Shown piece after piece: positions 1-8,823 of a stretch of DNA of 64,000 nucleotides (position 1 is the stretch's first letter; each line of letters opens with the position of its first letter). The DNA lies in NCBI RefSeq assembly GCF_902497855.1, contig NZ_CABVHU010000001.1, positions 62,001 to 126,000 on the forward strand, read 5' to 3'. The position numbers were made by a program, and so were the translations under genes. The notes under the pieces were generated by a model. It saw only the letters and a list, made by a program, of their open reading frames with translations, was not told the DNA's origin and did not search any database. Origin of the DNA: Pseudomonas fluorescens. Its GTDB lineage: Bacteria; Pseudomonadota; Gammaproteobacteria; Pseudomonadales; Pseudomonadaceae.

Positions 1-1
1 C

Positions 2-295
2 CTGGCCAACTTCATCGGCGCACCACTGGCCACCCTGCCCCAGCAGCAGACGGAGCTGACCGAATGGGTCAGGCGCAATCATCGCCATTACTGGCACCCG
101 GTTGGCACCTGCCGCATGGGCCCTGCGTCCGATCCCTATGCAGTCGTCGAACACACCGGCAAGGTGCATGGCCTGGAGGGACTGCATGTTGCCGATGCCT
201 CGGTGTTTCCCGAGGTGCCACGCGGTACCACGGCACTGCCCTGCGCTGTCGTCGGCGAACGCATTGCCCTGTTTCTGTTGAGCGGAGCCTGCTGA
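2..295 (+). CDS. GMC-family FAD oxidoreductase, C-terminal part (5' end outside window)
   Basis: The reading frame is open from base 2 to a TGA at 293-295, giving the last 97 residues. It contains HYWHPVGTCRMG and then LHVADASVFPEVP, which are the C-terminal substrate/FAD signature of glucose-methanol-choline oxidoreductases, including the His of the active site. The family oxidises alcohols, often choline or long-chain or aromatic alcohols, with FAD. The substrate cannot be told from this fragment. The gene converges on the MFS efflux gene with a 22-base gap. Family certain, function open. Confidence 0.9.
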   Translation: MANFIGAPLATLPQQQTELTEWVRRNHRHYWHPVGTCRMGPASDPYAVVEHTGKVHGLEGLHVADASVFPEVPRGTTALPCAVVGERIALFLLSGAC

Positions 296-317
296 TCACG
301 CGCCACAACCCTGGCGA

Positions 318-1838
318 CTATGACAATCGCGCGTTGCGTGAAGCCTGGCGAACCTTCCCGTCTTTTGGGTGCGGCCGGATCACTCGCAGGGCAGTAAAGA
401 CGGCGAAGATCGGCGCGAACGCGAACACGCCAAACAACCATCCCGCAGCGCTCGCCATGCCGACGATGCCTCCGGGATCAGTGAGGCCGGCAAGGTTTGC
501 CACCATTCCCGCCAGAGCAGCGCCAAGCGCGGTGGCGAACAACTGCACGGTCGTAATCGACGCGGCGGCCAGGTCCTGCTCACCAGCCGGCGCGACTTGA
601 AATACACGGGTCAGCAGATGCGGCCAAGCCAGGCCCACGCCCAATCCGATTGCGACGAGCGCGAGACAGAGCGGCGTGACCGTCTGCCAACCACCTGCAC
701 TTTCGGTTCGAATCAAGACGGCAAGCGCCACCATGCCGGTCACTCCAAGGATCGGGCCGGCGAGGATCGCGCGCCTGATGCCTTTACCGCTCGCCCCAGA
801 GCTTGCGATTGATCCTAGCGTCCAGCCGGCCGCCATGAGCGCGGCGAGATAGCCGGCGGCTAGCGGGGATTGATGGTGGAGGGTCTGGAGGAAAAGCGGC
901 ACGAAGATCTCGCCACTGGTGACGGCGACTGCAAGCAGCGACATCGTTGCATACAGCGCACCCAGCGCCGATGTGATCCTGAATGCACCAGCTGGCAGCA
1001 GCCTATGGCGGGCGCGGCTTTCCGTCGTTATCAGCAGGGCCGTCAGGAGAGCGGCGGCGGCAAGGCCCAGGATGTTCCACAAGAAGATTGGCGAGACACT
1101 GCCGGCCGAAACGGCGAGCACTGCCAACGTCAGGAAAACCAGCTGGGCGAGCGGAAGCGGCGAGCGTTCCGCTCTTTCAGCGCTGCGCTTGGGCAATACG
1201 ACCGCGGCCAGCAGGGCGAACAATGCTGCGACGGGGACGAGCGACCAAAACGCCGCTCGCCATGCACCCAGTTCAGCGAAGATGCCGCCGACCGCAGGAC
1301 CGATCAGCGTTGCCACCCCCCACATGCCGGATACCAACGCCATCGCACGTGGCCACAAGGCTTCATGGAACACCAGCCGGATCATTGCGTAGGAGAGGGC
1401 GAATAGAAAACCGCCGCCTAATCCCTGAATGAGGCGCCCGACCAGCATGACGGGCATTGATGGCGCAAACGCACACAGGAGCGCGCCGCCCGCAAATACC
1501 AGCGTGGCGATGATGTAGGCGCCGCGCGGCCCCATGCCGATCAGCAACCTCGCCGACAGTGCCGAACCGAGGATGGAGGCCGCGACGAACAGCGTGGTGT
1601 TCCAAGCGTAATAGTCGATGCCGCCGATGTCCCTGACCACTGACGGTAGAATCGTGGTCGCTATGTAGACGTTGATCGCATGAAGGACGACGCCCCCTGC
1701 CAGCGCGAGCGAACGCACGCCATTCGAACCCGACAGCAAGGCGTGCCACCCTGTATCTGAAGAACGGTCATCCAGAGGCGCCCCCACCTCTGGTACGGAT
1801 CGCGAAGGTTGATCAGTTGAGGCGTGATGCTTGTTCAT
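318..1838 (-). CDS. MFS drug-efflux transporter (DHA2-like, about 14 TM), SoxR-linked
   Basis: A 506-residue inner-membrane protein with many hydrophobic segments, GRLIQGLGGG-type major-facilitator motifs near the fifth helix, and no ATPase domain. It resembles the DHA2 proton-antiport drug exporters. I place the start at 1838 (MNKHHAST) because GGAG lies just upstream; an in-frame extension to 1901 would cover the SoxR promoter side. It is divergent from soxR and its promoter carries a SoxR box in the spacer. It is therefore expected to be induced by redox-cycling compounds and to export them; that role is inferred from context. The substrate is unknown. Confidence 0.85.
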   Translation of the reverse strand: MNKHHASTDQPSRSVPEVGAPLDDRSSDTGWHALLSGSNGVRSLALAGGVVLHAINVYIATTILPSVVRDIGGIDYYAWNTTLFVAASILGSALSARLLIGMGPRGAYIIATLVFAGGALLCAFAPSMPVMLVGRLIQGLGGGFLFALSYAMIRLVFHEALWPRAMALVSGMWGVATLIGPAVGGIFAELGAWRAAFWSLVPVAALFALLAAVVLPKRSAERAERSPLPLAQLVFLTLAVLAVSAGSVSPIFLWNILGLAAAALLTALLITTESRARHRLLPAGAFRITSALGALYATMSLLAVAVTSGEIFVPLFLQTLHHQSPLAAGYLAALMAAGWTLGSIASSGASGKGIRRAILAGPILGVTGMVALAVLIRTESAGGWQTVTPLCLALVAIGLGVGLAWPHLLTRVFQVAPAGEQDLAAASITTVQLFATALGAALAGMVANLAGLTDPGGIVGMASAAGWLFGVFAFAPIFAVFTALRVIRPHPKDGKVRQASRNARLS

Positions 1839-1903
1839 GTCGGCTCCATTTCGAGATTCCATACGCCGCTGCGCATGAGGCTTGCGAAGGCAAACCGACA
1901 TCC

Positions 1904-1934
1904 CTTATAAAACCTCATGTAAAGATGAGGTCAA
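1904..1934 (-). promoter_or_regulatory. SoxR-type promoter of the efflux gene: 19-bp spacer with palindromic box
   Basis: On the minus strand TTGACC (1934-1929) and TATAAG (1909-1904) are separated by 19 bases, the over-long spacer typical of MerR-family activators. Inside lies CCTCATGTAAAGATGAGG (1913-1930), close in layout to the known SoxR box CCTCAAGTT-type palindrome. Oxidised SoxR is known to untwist such promoters. The box sits between the divergent soxR and MFS genes and probably also damps soxR transcription. Confidence 0.85.
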
Positions 1935-1949
1935 GAAGGATTTGAATCC

Positions 1950-2390
1950 ATGATCGATGTGCACGTGCCGCTTTCGGTCGGCGAGCTGGCCCGCCGATGC
2001 GGCGTCACCATCGCGACCGTCCACTTTTATGAAGCCAAAGGCCTCATTCAAGGCCAACGGAGCGCGGGCAATCAGCGTCGCTACACCCGGGAGGTCCTTC
2101 GCAGGATTGCCGTCATCAAGGTCGCACAGCGCGCAGGTATTCCTTTGGCGACCATCAAGGCCGCGCTGGACGAGCTCCCGTCCGGGCGCCCGTTAACGGC
2201 AAAGGATTGGGCACACCTCTCCACCGTCTGGAGGGACATGCTGAGTGAACGGATTCGCAGCCTGACTCAACTTCGTGATCAGCTCGACGGCTGTATCGGC
2301 TGTGGGTGTCTTTCCATGGAGGAGTGCCCACTGCGCAATCCAGGTGATCATTTGAGCAAACTTGGGACCGGTGCCGTCTTGATCGAATAA
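1950..2390 (+). CDS. soxR: Redox-sensitive transcriptional activator SoxR
   Basis: A 146-residue MerR-family protein: winged helix-turn-helix at about residues 8-50, dimerisation helix at about 80-112, then the [2Fe-2S] ligand cluster CIGCGC...C at C115, C118, C120 and C126, the spacing of enteric SoxR (C119/122/124/130). In the family, one-electron oxidation of the cluster turns the protein into an activator. In pseudomonads SoxR controls efflux and redox enzymes directly rather than through SoxS, which fits the divergent MFS exporter. An AAGAAGGA ribosome site precedes the ATG. Confidence 0.95.
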   Translation: MIDVHVPLSVGELARRCGVTIATVHFYEAKGLIQGQRSAGNQRRYTREVLRRIAVIKVAQRAGIPLATIKAALDELPSGRPLTAKDWAHLSTVWRDMLSERIRSLTQLRDQLDGCIGCGCLSMEECPLRNPGDHLSKLGTGAVLIE

Positions 2391-2394
2391 GGCA

Positions 2395-2430
2395 CTAGTA
2401 AAGCGGGGCTCAAGGCCCCGACTTTACTAG
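2395..2430. terminator. GC-rich hairpin between convergent soxR and ABC exporter genes
   Basis: CTAGTAAAG (2395-2403) pairs with CTTTACTAG (2422-2430), and CGGGG (2404-2408) pairs with CCCCG (2416-2420), with one unpaired A. The hairpin contains the last codons of the ABC exporter gene and lies 5 bases after soxR. There is no clear T run on either side, so it may act as a bidirectional terminator or as a stable 3' end. Confidence 0.55.
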
Positions 2431-4197
2431 CGCAGCATAAACACCATTGAGGTTTGTCAATTCGGTATGCGTTCCCTTTTCAACGACGCGACCACGCTGC
2501 AGGACAACGATCTGATCTGCATGGCGAATGGTGGAGAGGCGGTGTGCAATCGTGATGGTGGTGCGGCCTTTTGACAGGGCTGCAAGGGCAACCTCCATGG
2601 CGCGTTCGGTCCGTGTATCCAACGCACTGGTCGCCTCATCAAGAAGAAGAACTGCAGGGTTGCGCAAAATCGTGCGGGCGAGCGCAAGACGCTGCTTTTC
2701 TCCTCCCGAAAACCTGTATCCCCGATCGCCAACCAGCGTGTCATACCCTTCGGGCAAGGCCGACAAACTGTCGTGAATTTGCGCAATTTTGGCGGCCGCG
2801 ATCAACTCTTCGTCGGTCGCGTCCGGCTTCGCAAAGCGCAGGTTGTCTGCCACAGAGGCGTAGAGAAGATAAGGTTCCTGCGTCACTACGCCAAGCAGAT
2901 GGGTAACGCTTTCAAAACTCAGCGTACGAACATCCACGTTGTCATAACGGATCTCACCGGCATTGACATCGTACAGGCGAGCCAACAGATAACCCAGCGT
3001 GGTCTTGCCTGATCCTGTGGCTCCCACGATGGCGACACTGGACCCGGCAGGAATGTCGATCGATACATCCGACAGTGTAGGTTCCTGGCTGCCAGGATAT
3101 GAGAATCCAACATTCTCCAGCCGAACCGCGCCTTGCATTTGCAGTCGATCCAAAGTGACGGCATCAGGTTTTTCGGTGATCTCTACGGGCTTGTCGAGGT
3201 ACTCGAAAACCCGGGTGAACAAGGCACGGGTAGTGCGCAATTCTCTTCCTATCTCCAGCAACCCTTCCAGCGGCCAAAGTAATTGCTCCTGCAAGGCAAT
3301 CATCGCCACCAGCGTTCCGATAGTGGCCGGAACGCCGGCGTTCATCAACAAGCCGCCCAGCAGAAGGGTAAGTGCCGGGAACATCGACAACATCAGCAAA
3401 ATCAATTGCCACTGCCATTCTCCTGCGGTGTGAGAACGGACTTCCAGCCTCGCGAGATCCTTGGACGTATGCGTGAAATGCTGGGTCAGATGTGCGCCGC
3501 GCCCCATGGTACGGGCCAGGATGACCCCGGAAATCGAAAGAGACTCCTGGACCGCTGCAGACATATCGCCCAGGCGAACCTGCTGTTCATGGGTAATGGC
3601 CTCTCGCTTCTTGCCGACGCGGTCACTCAGGATGATCGAGATGGGCACCGCAACCATCGAAAAGAGGGCGAGGCGCCAGTCGAGTAGAAACATGGCGATG
3701 GTGGTCATCACTACGATGCTGAAATTGCGTGCCAACTCGTTGGCCATATTGGTGACGAGCGTTTGCAGGCCCCCGATATCGCTGGCGATGCGTGATTGGA
3801 TTTCCCCAGAGCGTGTCGCTGAAAAGAAGGAGAGCGAGAGCGATTGCAGGTGCGAATACAACCTTACGCGCAGGTCATGCATGATCGATTGGCCGATCTT
3901 CGTAGACATGACAATCTGGAGTGTATTGAGCCAGGCAGTGAGGGCGGCAACGCCAATCAGTCCTCCCGCGAGATAGGCGAGAAGGGTCATATCTGCGTTA
4001 GGTAGCGCCTCGTCAATAATTTCCCGCAGCAGGAAAGGAGAAGCCATTGCGACGGCCGAACACACCAGAATCAGGCAGATGACCCGTGCGATTTGCAGTT
4101 TATAGGGCGTGAACAGCGCGATGATCCGGCTTGCCGAGACATGCTTGGCTGCAAGGTCATGGTAGGTCGTGTCTTTTGTTACTTCAGGTCCAGTCAT
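2410..4197 (-). CDS. ABC exporter half-transporter, membrane domain fused to ATPase (MsbA/multidrug type)
   Basis: From the ATG at 4197 (GGAAC upstream) the protein has 595 residues. An N-terminal six-helix ABC exporter membrane domain spans roughly 35-330. The nucleotide-binding domain has Walker A GATGSGKTT, signature SGGEKQRLALARTI, Walker B VLLLDEATSALD and H-loop AHRLST. Such half-transporters work as homodimers exporting lipids, peptides or drugs. The frame stays open upstream to 4446, but those residues do not look like transporter sequence. A perfect TetR-like palindrome lies upstream at 4351-4382, so the gene is probably repressor-controlled. The substrate is not predictable. Confidence 0.88.
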   Translation of the reverse strand: MTGPEVTKDTTYHDLAAKHVSASRIIALFTPYKLQIARVICLILVCSAVAMASPFLLREIIDEALPNADMTLLAYLAGGLIGVAALTAWLNTLQIVMSTKIGQSIMHDLRVRLYSHLQSLSLSFFSATRSGEIQSRIASDIGGLQTLVTNMANELARNFSIVVMTTIAMFLLDWRLALFSMVAVPISIILSDRVGKKREAITHEQQVRLGDMSAAVQESLSISGVILARTMGRGAHLTQHFTHTSKDLARLEVRSHTAGEWQWQLILLMLSMFPALTLLLGGLLMNAGVPATIGTLVAMIALQEQLLWPLEGLLEIGRELRTTRALFTRVFEYLDKPVEITEKPDAVTLDRLQMQGAVRLENVGFSYPGSQEPTLSDVSIDIPAGSSVAIVGATGSGKTTLGYLLARLYDVNAGEIRYDNVDVRTLSFESVTHLLGVVTQEPYLLYASVADNLRFAKPDATDEELIAAAKIAQIHDSLSALPEGYDTLVGDRGYRFSGGEKQRLALARTILRNPAVLLLDEATSALDTRTERAMEVALAALSKGRTTITIAHRLSTIRHADQIVVLQRGRVVEKGTHTELTNLNGVYAALVKSGP

Positions 4198-4350
4198 TTT
4201 CTGTTCCAGCCCAATGGGCTCCGAATGGTTTGCCCACCTTCGGCAGCGTTCCAAGCACAGATATTCCAAGGCCGATATCACCAGGAAAGCGCGTTGCTCG
4301 TGGCCTGCCAAATCCCTGCTTTTCTCATGGAGGGGTGGATTGGCATGAGC

Positions 4351-4382
4351 GTATATTAGACTAAGTGTTCGGTCTAATATAC
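4351..4382. promoter_or_regulatory. Perfect 11-bp inverted repeat, TetR-family-like operator
   Basis: GTATATTAGAC (4351-4361) and GTCTAATATAC (4372-4382) are exact reverse complements separated by 10 bases. The shape resembles operators of TetR-family repressors. It lies 154 bases upstream of the ABC exporter start. No intact regulator gene is next to it. A 16-codon frame (4403-4453) follows and stops, possibly the stump of a deleted regulator; that last point is speculation. Confidence 0.7.
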
Positions 4383-4467
4383 TTTGTGAAGCATTGTGAA
4401 GGATGGCGAACGCAAGCAAATGTCGTGAGCCAAGGGACTTACTCAATAGTTGAGGCTGTTACCGTTG

Positions 4468-5130
4468 ATGGACCAAAGCAGCAGTTATGATCTTGTTATT
4501 GTGGGCGCCGGAATTCATGGTGCGTCCTTGGCCTATTACTGTGCCCAGGCAGGGCAACGCGTGATACTCATTGAAGAGTCCTGGCCAGCCGGGGGGGCGG
4601 CGGGGGTCACCTCGCCGGTCGAAGCCATTGAATGCCTGATACACGCTGCCAAAGGCTTTGGCGCAAGGGTTGTTTCCAATTGCGCAGCAAACGAACTGCT
4701 CGTTGAAGGCGGGCAGGTTGTAGGCGTCATAACGCAGGCGGGAAATATCCATGGCAGTAAAACGGTACTGACTGCTGGCTTGGGAACGCTGGATCTTTTA
4801 TCTCGCCAAGGCATGCATCTGCCCATTCTTTCATCCCCAGCGATCATTATTAATTTTGACGTATCCGATGATCTTTTAAACGGCATTGTTTCAAGTTCTG
4901 AGATGGAAGCTCGTCAAGCTGGCGCTCGCGCATTGATTGCAGCTGAAGACTATATCGACGATACGGAAGAAAATGGCCCCGCTGCCATCGGGTTCAGGGC
5001 GCTCACAGCCATTCGTGCCGAATTGAAAGGTGCCGAGTCAATAGAGCTACGATCCGTGGCGGTAGGGTGGCGACCGATACCCGACGATCGCCTTCCTATA
5101 GTGGGGCCTATGAGCGCTACCCGCAAAGTC
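4468..5130 (+). pseudogene. FAD-dependent (DAO-type) oxidoreductase, internally deleted and truncated
   Basis: The start reads YDLVIVGAGIHGASLAYYCAQ, a Rossmann FAD-binding motif (GxGxxG) of the D-amino-acid-oxidase superfamily, and VGWRPIPDDRLPIVGPM is the C-terminal motif of the same family. Between GGAAGVTS and PVEAIECL a large part of the usual protein of about 380 residues is missing. After PIVGPM the homology stops and the frame runs into unrelated sequence that overlaps the 3' end of the convergent ligase gene. I read it as a decayed remnant. What it oxidised is unknown. Confidence 0.65.
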
Positions 5131-5152
5131 TGCTCAGGTCGCAAACCCAGTC

Positions 5153-5176
5153 GCCCGGTACCCTCCGATACCGGGC
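5153..5176 (-). terminator. Hairpin downstream of the acyl-CoA operon
   Basis: GCCCGGTA (5153-5160) and TACCGGGC (5169-5176) form a perfect 8-bp stem with an 8-base loop just past the stop of the minus-strand ligase gene. A T-rich tail is weak on the minus strand, so termination may be only partial. Confidence 0.5.
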
Positions 5177-5186
5177 TTTATCACGG

Positions 5187-6815
5187 TCAGCCCAGGCTGA
5201 ATTGCGTAATAGCATGCTCGCGCAAGCGACCCTTCTGGATTTTGCTTGATCCTGTCATGCCGATGCTCTCGAACTCCTCGATGATGCACAGATAGCGCGG
5301 CACCTTGAAGTTGGCGCAGCGTGCCTTGCAGAACGCGATCAACTCTTCGCTGCTGGCGCAGTTACCCTGCTTGAGGGTGACATAGGCGGCGGGGACCTCT
5401 CCCAGTCGCGGGTCCGGCACGCCGATCACTTGTGCAAGTTCTACAGCAGGGTGTTTCAGCAGCACCTGCTCGACTTCCAGCGGCGAGACATTTTCGCCGC
5501 CGACGCGGAACATGTCCTTGAGTCGACCGATAAACTGCAGGCGGCCATCTTCGGAGAGGGTTCCGAGGTCTCCTGTATGCAGCCAGCCTTCGCTCAGGGT
5601 GGCTGCGGTTTGTTCAGGCAGCTTGTAGTAACCCTTCATCAGGCTCCAGCCGCGGGCACAGATTTCGCCCGGTTGACCGGGCGGCAATGGCTGGCCGCTG
5701 GCGGGATCACGTACCTGGATTTCCAGCCCCGGGTGGGTGGTCATGGCGCCGTTGAGACGCAACTCCAGCGGCTCGCGGTAATCAGAGCAGACCAGGTTCG
5801 GTGAGGCTTCCGAGAGGCCGTACGCGTTGCAAATGTCCTTCGCGCCCATCTTCTCGACGACCTCATGAAGGATCTGCGGGCTGGCCGCCGCCCAGCCGCC
5901 CCGCAGGCACAGTCGATAAGTATTGAAACCAGGCTCGGCCAGCATCATCAGGAACATGGTGTCGTTGCCCGAGGTCAGCGTGCACTGTTCGCGCGCCATG
6001 ATCGCCAGCGCCTGAGCCGGATCGAAAGTGGCGGCAGTGACCAGGGTGGCGCCATGAACCAGTGCGACCAGCAATGACATGGTGCTGCCGGCCACGTGGT
6101 AGAACGGCCGTGGACTGAAGTAGCGATCCTCCGAGCGCACGCCCATGCGATCGGCCACACTCTTGGCAACCCCGAGCATCGACGCGTGGCTGAGCATCAC
6201 CCCTTTCGGGAAAGCGGTAGTACCCGACGTGAATTGGATCAACAACGTATCGTCGGGTTCGACTTGTGCGCATGCCAGTGCAAAATCGGCAGTCTGGATG
6301 TTGGCGCCCAATTGAAGGAAATCAGCCTGGCCAAGGCCTGCCTCCGGTACGCGTTGACCAAAAACCACCAGGTGCTGCAACAGCGGCAAATGGGTCCCCG
6401 GCAGAGTGGTGTTTATAGCAGGTTCGACGTCCTCGAGCATGGCGACAAAGTCGATCTTGTCGAGGAAAGTATCGACGCAGAACAGTGCCCGTACATCTTC
6501 GTGGGCCAGGCCATAACTGAGTTCTTCGCTACGGAAGCGGGTGTTGAACGGTACGCAGACCAGACCGAGCGAAGCCGCCGCATACCAAAGCACCGCCCAT
6601 TGTACGGAGTTGCCCATCAGCAGACCGATGTGCTCGCCCCGTTGCAAGCCCAGGCCGAGCATGGCGCGCGCGGTGCTATCCACCTGTTCGAGTAACTGGC
6701 GATAACTCAGGCGGCCGTCTTCGGCAATGAGTGCGTCGTTGTCGGGGTGGTGCCGGGCGATGTCATTCAATACTGTCCACAGGGGACCGGGCAGCGGGGA
6801 AGTCGATAGAGTCAT
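5187..6815 (-). CDS. AMP-forming acyl-CoA synthetase (FadD/long-chain type)
   Basis: A 542-residue adenylate-forming ligase. The P-loop-like motif TSGTTAFPKG is at 196-205. NAYGLSEA and GWLHTGDLG are the A5/A7-type motifs, GRLKDMFRVGGENVSP is the hinge, and Lys525 in GSSKIQKGRLRE is the likely catalytic lysine. Such enzymes activate a carboxylic acid with ATP and CoA. It is the last gene of a minus-strand operon and follows an enoyl-CoA hydratase by 11 bases, with GAGGAATT as ribosome site. Operon partners suggest a catabolic acid, possibly aromatic or branched, not housekeeping fatty acids; that is inference. Confidence 0.88.
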   Translation of the reverse strand: MTLSTSPLPGPLWTVLNDIARHHPDNDALIAEDGRLSYRQLLEQVDSTARAMLGLGLQRGEHIGLLMGNSVQWAVLWYAAASLGLVCVPFNTRFRSEELSYGLAHEDVRALFCVDTFLDKIDFVAMLEDVEPAINTTLPGTHLPLLQHLVVFGQRVPEAGLGQADFLQLGANIQTADFALACAQVEPDDTLLIQFTSGTTAFPKGVMLSHASMLGVAKSVADRMGVRSEDRYFSPRPFYHVAGSTMSLLVALVHGATLVTAATFDPAQALAIMAREQCTLTSGNDTMFLMMLAEPGFNTYRLCLRGGWAAASPQILHEVVEKMGAKDICNAYGLSEASPNLVCSDYREPLELRLNGAMTTHPGLEIQVRDPASGQPLPPGQPGEICARGWSLMKGYYKLPEQTAATLSEGWLHTGDLGTLSEDGRLQFIGRLKDMFRVGGENVSPLEVEQVLLKHPAVELAQVIGVPDPRLGEVPAAYVTLKQGNCASSEELIAFCKARCANFKVPRYLCIIEEFESIGMTGSSKIQKGRLREHAITQFSLG

Positions 6816-6826
6816 GGGGGAATTCC

Positions 6827-7579
6827 TCAGACGAAAGATGTCATGCCGGCACGCCAGGTGCCTTCAGTCAGGTTGTCCTCGATGGCGAGGATCTCATGGG
6901 CCAGGGCGCCAAAGCGGCTGTCATCGGCACCTTTGTCGATGGTGCGTTTGGCACTACGGATGGCATGAGTTGGCGCCGAGGCGATCTCCCGTGCCAGACC
7001 CTCGACATAGCTATCGAACTCAGCATGAGGTAACACCTGATTGACCAAACCGATGGACCTGGCTTCTTCGGCGCTGACTTCGCGTCCGGTAAACATCAAT
7101 TCCTTGGCAATTCGCCTGCCGACAATACGTGGCAGCCGCTGGGTAGCGCCGACCGTGCCCCAACGTGCCTCCGGATAGCGGAAGCTGGCCAGGTCACTGG
7201 CGACGATGAAGTCACAGGCGCTGGCAATTTCGCAGCCGGAACCCACCGCCGGGCCCTGGATCACCGCTATCACCGGAATCGGCAGGCCTTCCAATGCGGC
7301 ATACAAGGCGAAGGCCTTGATGCGTCGAGCGCGGATTTGGTCTTCATCCATATCCTTGCGTTCCTTGAGGTCGGCACCGGCACAGAATACTGGCCCGTTA
7401 GCGCGCACCAGCAACACATGGATATCGCCGCGTTTGCTCACTTCACGGACCGCCAAATGCAATTCGAGGCATAGCTGGGTATTCAAGGCATTGCGTGCTT
7501 GCGGTCGGTTCAGGGTCAGGGTGGCGATGTTTTCCACCACCGTGAGGCTTACAACAGAGGACAGATCGGGCTGAGTCAT
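6827..7579 (-). CDS. Enoyl-CoA hydratase/isomerase family protein
   Basis: A 250-residue crotonase-fold protein. PVFCAGADLKE and GPAVGSGCEIASACDF form the oxyanion hole and CoA-binding loop, and YPEARWGTVGATQRLPR carries a glutamate at the usual catalytic place. The length is normal for the family. It is preceded by AGGAGC and lies 2 bases after the CoA-transferase stop, so it is co-translated with it. Known members hydrate, isomerise or cleave acyl-CoA thioesters; the exact reaction here is not defined. It is the second crotonase of the operon. Confidence 0.88.
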   Translation of the reverse strand: MTQPDLSSVVSLTVVENIATLTLNRPQARNALNTQLCLELHLAVREVSKRGDIHVLLVRANGPVFCAGADLKERKDMDEDQIRARRIKAFALYAALEGLPIPVIAVIQGPAVGSGCEIASACDFIVASDLASFRYPEARWGTVGATQRLPRIVGRRIAKELMFTGREVSAEEARSIGLVNQVLPHAEFDSYVEGLAREIASAPTHAIRSAKRTIDKGADDSRFGALAHEILAIEDNLTEGTWRAGMTSFV

Positions 7580-7581
7580 GA

Positions 7582-8823
7582 TTATACCGCTCCTGAACGG
7601 TGCAAGGCGTAGATGTCTTGCGAGTTGTAGCCAAGATCTTGCAGCACCTGGTCGGTGTGTTCGCCCAGCAGGGGCGGGCGGTTTGCCGTGGGGTTGTCGT
7701 AACCGTTGAACTGAAAAGGCAACTGGATGGCCGGGAAGCGGCCGCTTTGGGGATGCTCGAAATCAGCAAACACACCGCGTGCGCGCAAGTGCGGGTCGAC
7801 GACCACCTCGTCGAGGGTTTTCAGCGGCCCGGCGGGTACACCCGCAGCGTCACAGGCCGCGCAGAGCTGATCGCGGGTCAGCAGGGCAATGGCACCCGCC
7901 AGAGCCGCCATCACTTCATCGCGGTGCAGCACGCGGCCGCTGTTGTGTTGCAGGCGCGGGTCCGCTCCCAGCGATTCCAGGCCGAGTACGGAGCAGAGCG
8001 GATACCAGTGCTGATCGGCGCCGGTGATGTGTACGTAACCGCCATCGGCACAAAGGAAGCTGGCTGAGGGCACACGGCCAGGATGTTCGGTACCCAGGCG
8101 CTCTGGCACCTCATCCAAAGCGAAATAGCGGGCAGCGGCCAAGGCCAGCAGGCTGATTTGTCCGTCGAGCATGGAGAAGTCGAGGTAGGCTCCCGTGCCT
8201 TCTTTTTGTCTGCCCTGAAGCATGGAAACAATACCCAGGGCGATCCACAATCCCGAGCTCAGGTCCGAAACCGGAATCCCCGGTTTCACCGGGCCGCCAT
8301 CTTTCTCTCCGGTGAGACTCATGATGCCGCTCATGGCCTGGAACACAGTGTCGTAACCCTTGCGACTGGCATAGGGGCCGGTCTGACCAAAGCCGGTGCA
8401 GGAGACGTAAAGCAAGCGCGGGTTGATTTCCTTGAGCACCGGCCAGTCGAGACCGTAACGCTTGAGGGTGCCCACCGGAAAATTCTCCAGCACAACGTCG
8501 GCCTCGCGGGCCAGTTTGCGGACGATTTCCTGGCCCTCTACGGTGCGCAAGTTCACCGTGATCGATTCCTTGCTGCGATTGAAGGCATAGAAATAGGCAC
8601 TGCGCTCGCGGCCCAGTGCTTCGGCCTTGGCATCCTCGTCCAGGTGGTCGACGTTCTCGTCAGCCTGGCGCACAAAAGGCTCATAGCCTCGGGTTTCGTC
8701 ACCGTCGACCGGCTGCTCGACCTTGATCACGCGGGCGCCCAGTTCAGCGAGAATCATGCCGGCAAAGGGACATGCCAGGACGCGAGCCAGCTCCACAACC
8801 GTCACACCTTCCAGGGGTTTCAT
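7582..8823 (-). CDS. CaiB/BaiF (class III) CoA-transferase
   Basis: A 413-residue protein starting MKPLEGVTVVELARVLACPFAG, with ENFPVGTLKRYGLD and YVSCTGFGQTGPY, all marks of family III CoA-transferases. Asp187 in GIPVSDLSSG aligns with the acyl-carrying aspartate of formyl-CoA transferase. It moves CoA between carboxylic acids, here probably between succinyl-CoA or a pathway product and the pathway acid. Its ATG overlaps the upstream crotonase stop by 4 bases (8820-8823), a sign of translational coupling. The window holds a second family member at 52.5 kb. Confidence 0.9.
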   Translation of the reverse strand: MKPLEGVTVVELARVLACPFAGMILAELGARVIKVEQPVDGDETRGYEPFVRQADENVDHLDEDAKAEALGRERSAYFYAFNRSKESITVNLRTVEGQEIVRKLAREADVVLENFPVGTLKRYGLDWPVLKEINPRLLYVSCTGFGQTGPYASRKGYDTVFQAMSGIMSLTGEKDGGPVKPGIPVSDLSSGLWIALGIVSMLQGRQKEGTGAYLDFSMLDGQISLLALAAARYFALDEVPERLGTEHPGRVPSASFLCADGGYVHITGADQHWYPLCSVLGLESLGADPRLQHNSGRVLHRDEVMAALAGAIALLTRDQLCAACDAAGVPAGPLKTLDEVVVDPHLRARGVFADFEHPQSGRFPAIQLPFQFNGYDNPTANRPPLLGEHTDQVLQDLGYNSQDIYALHRSGAV

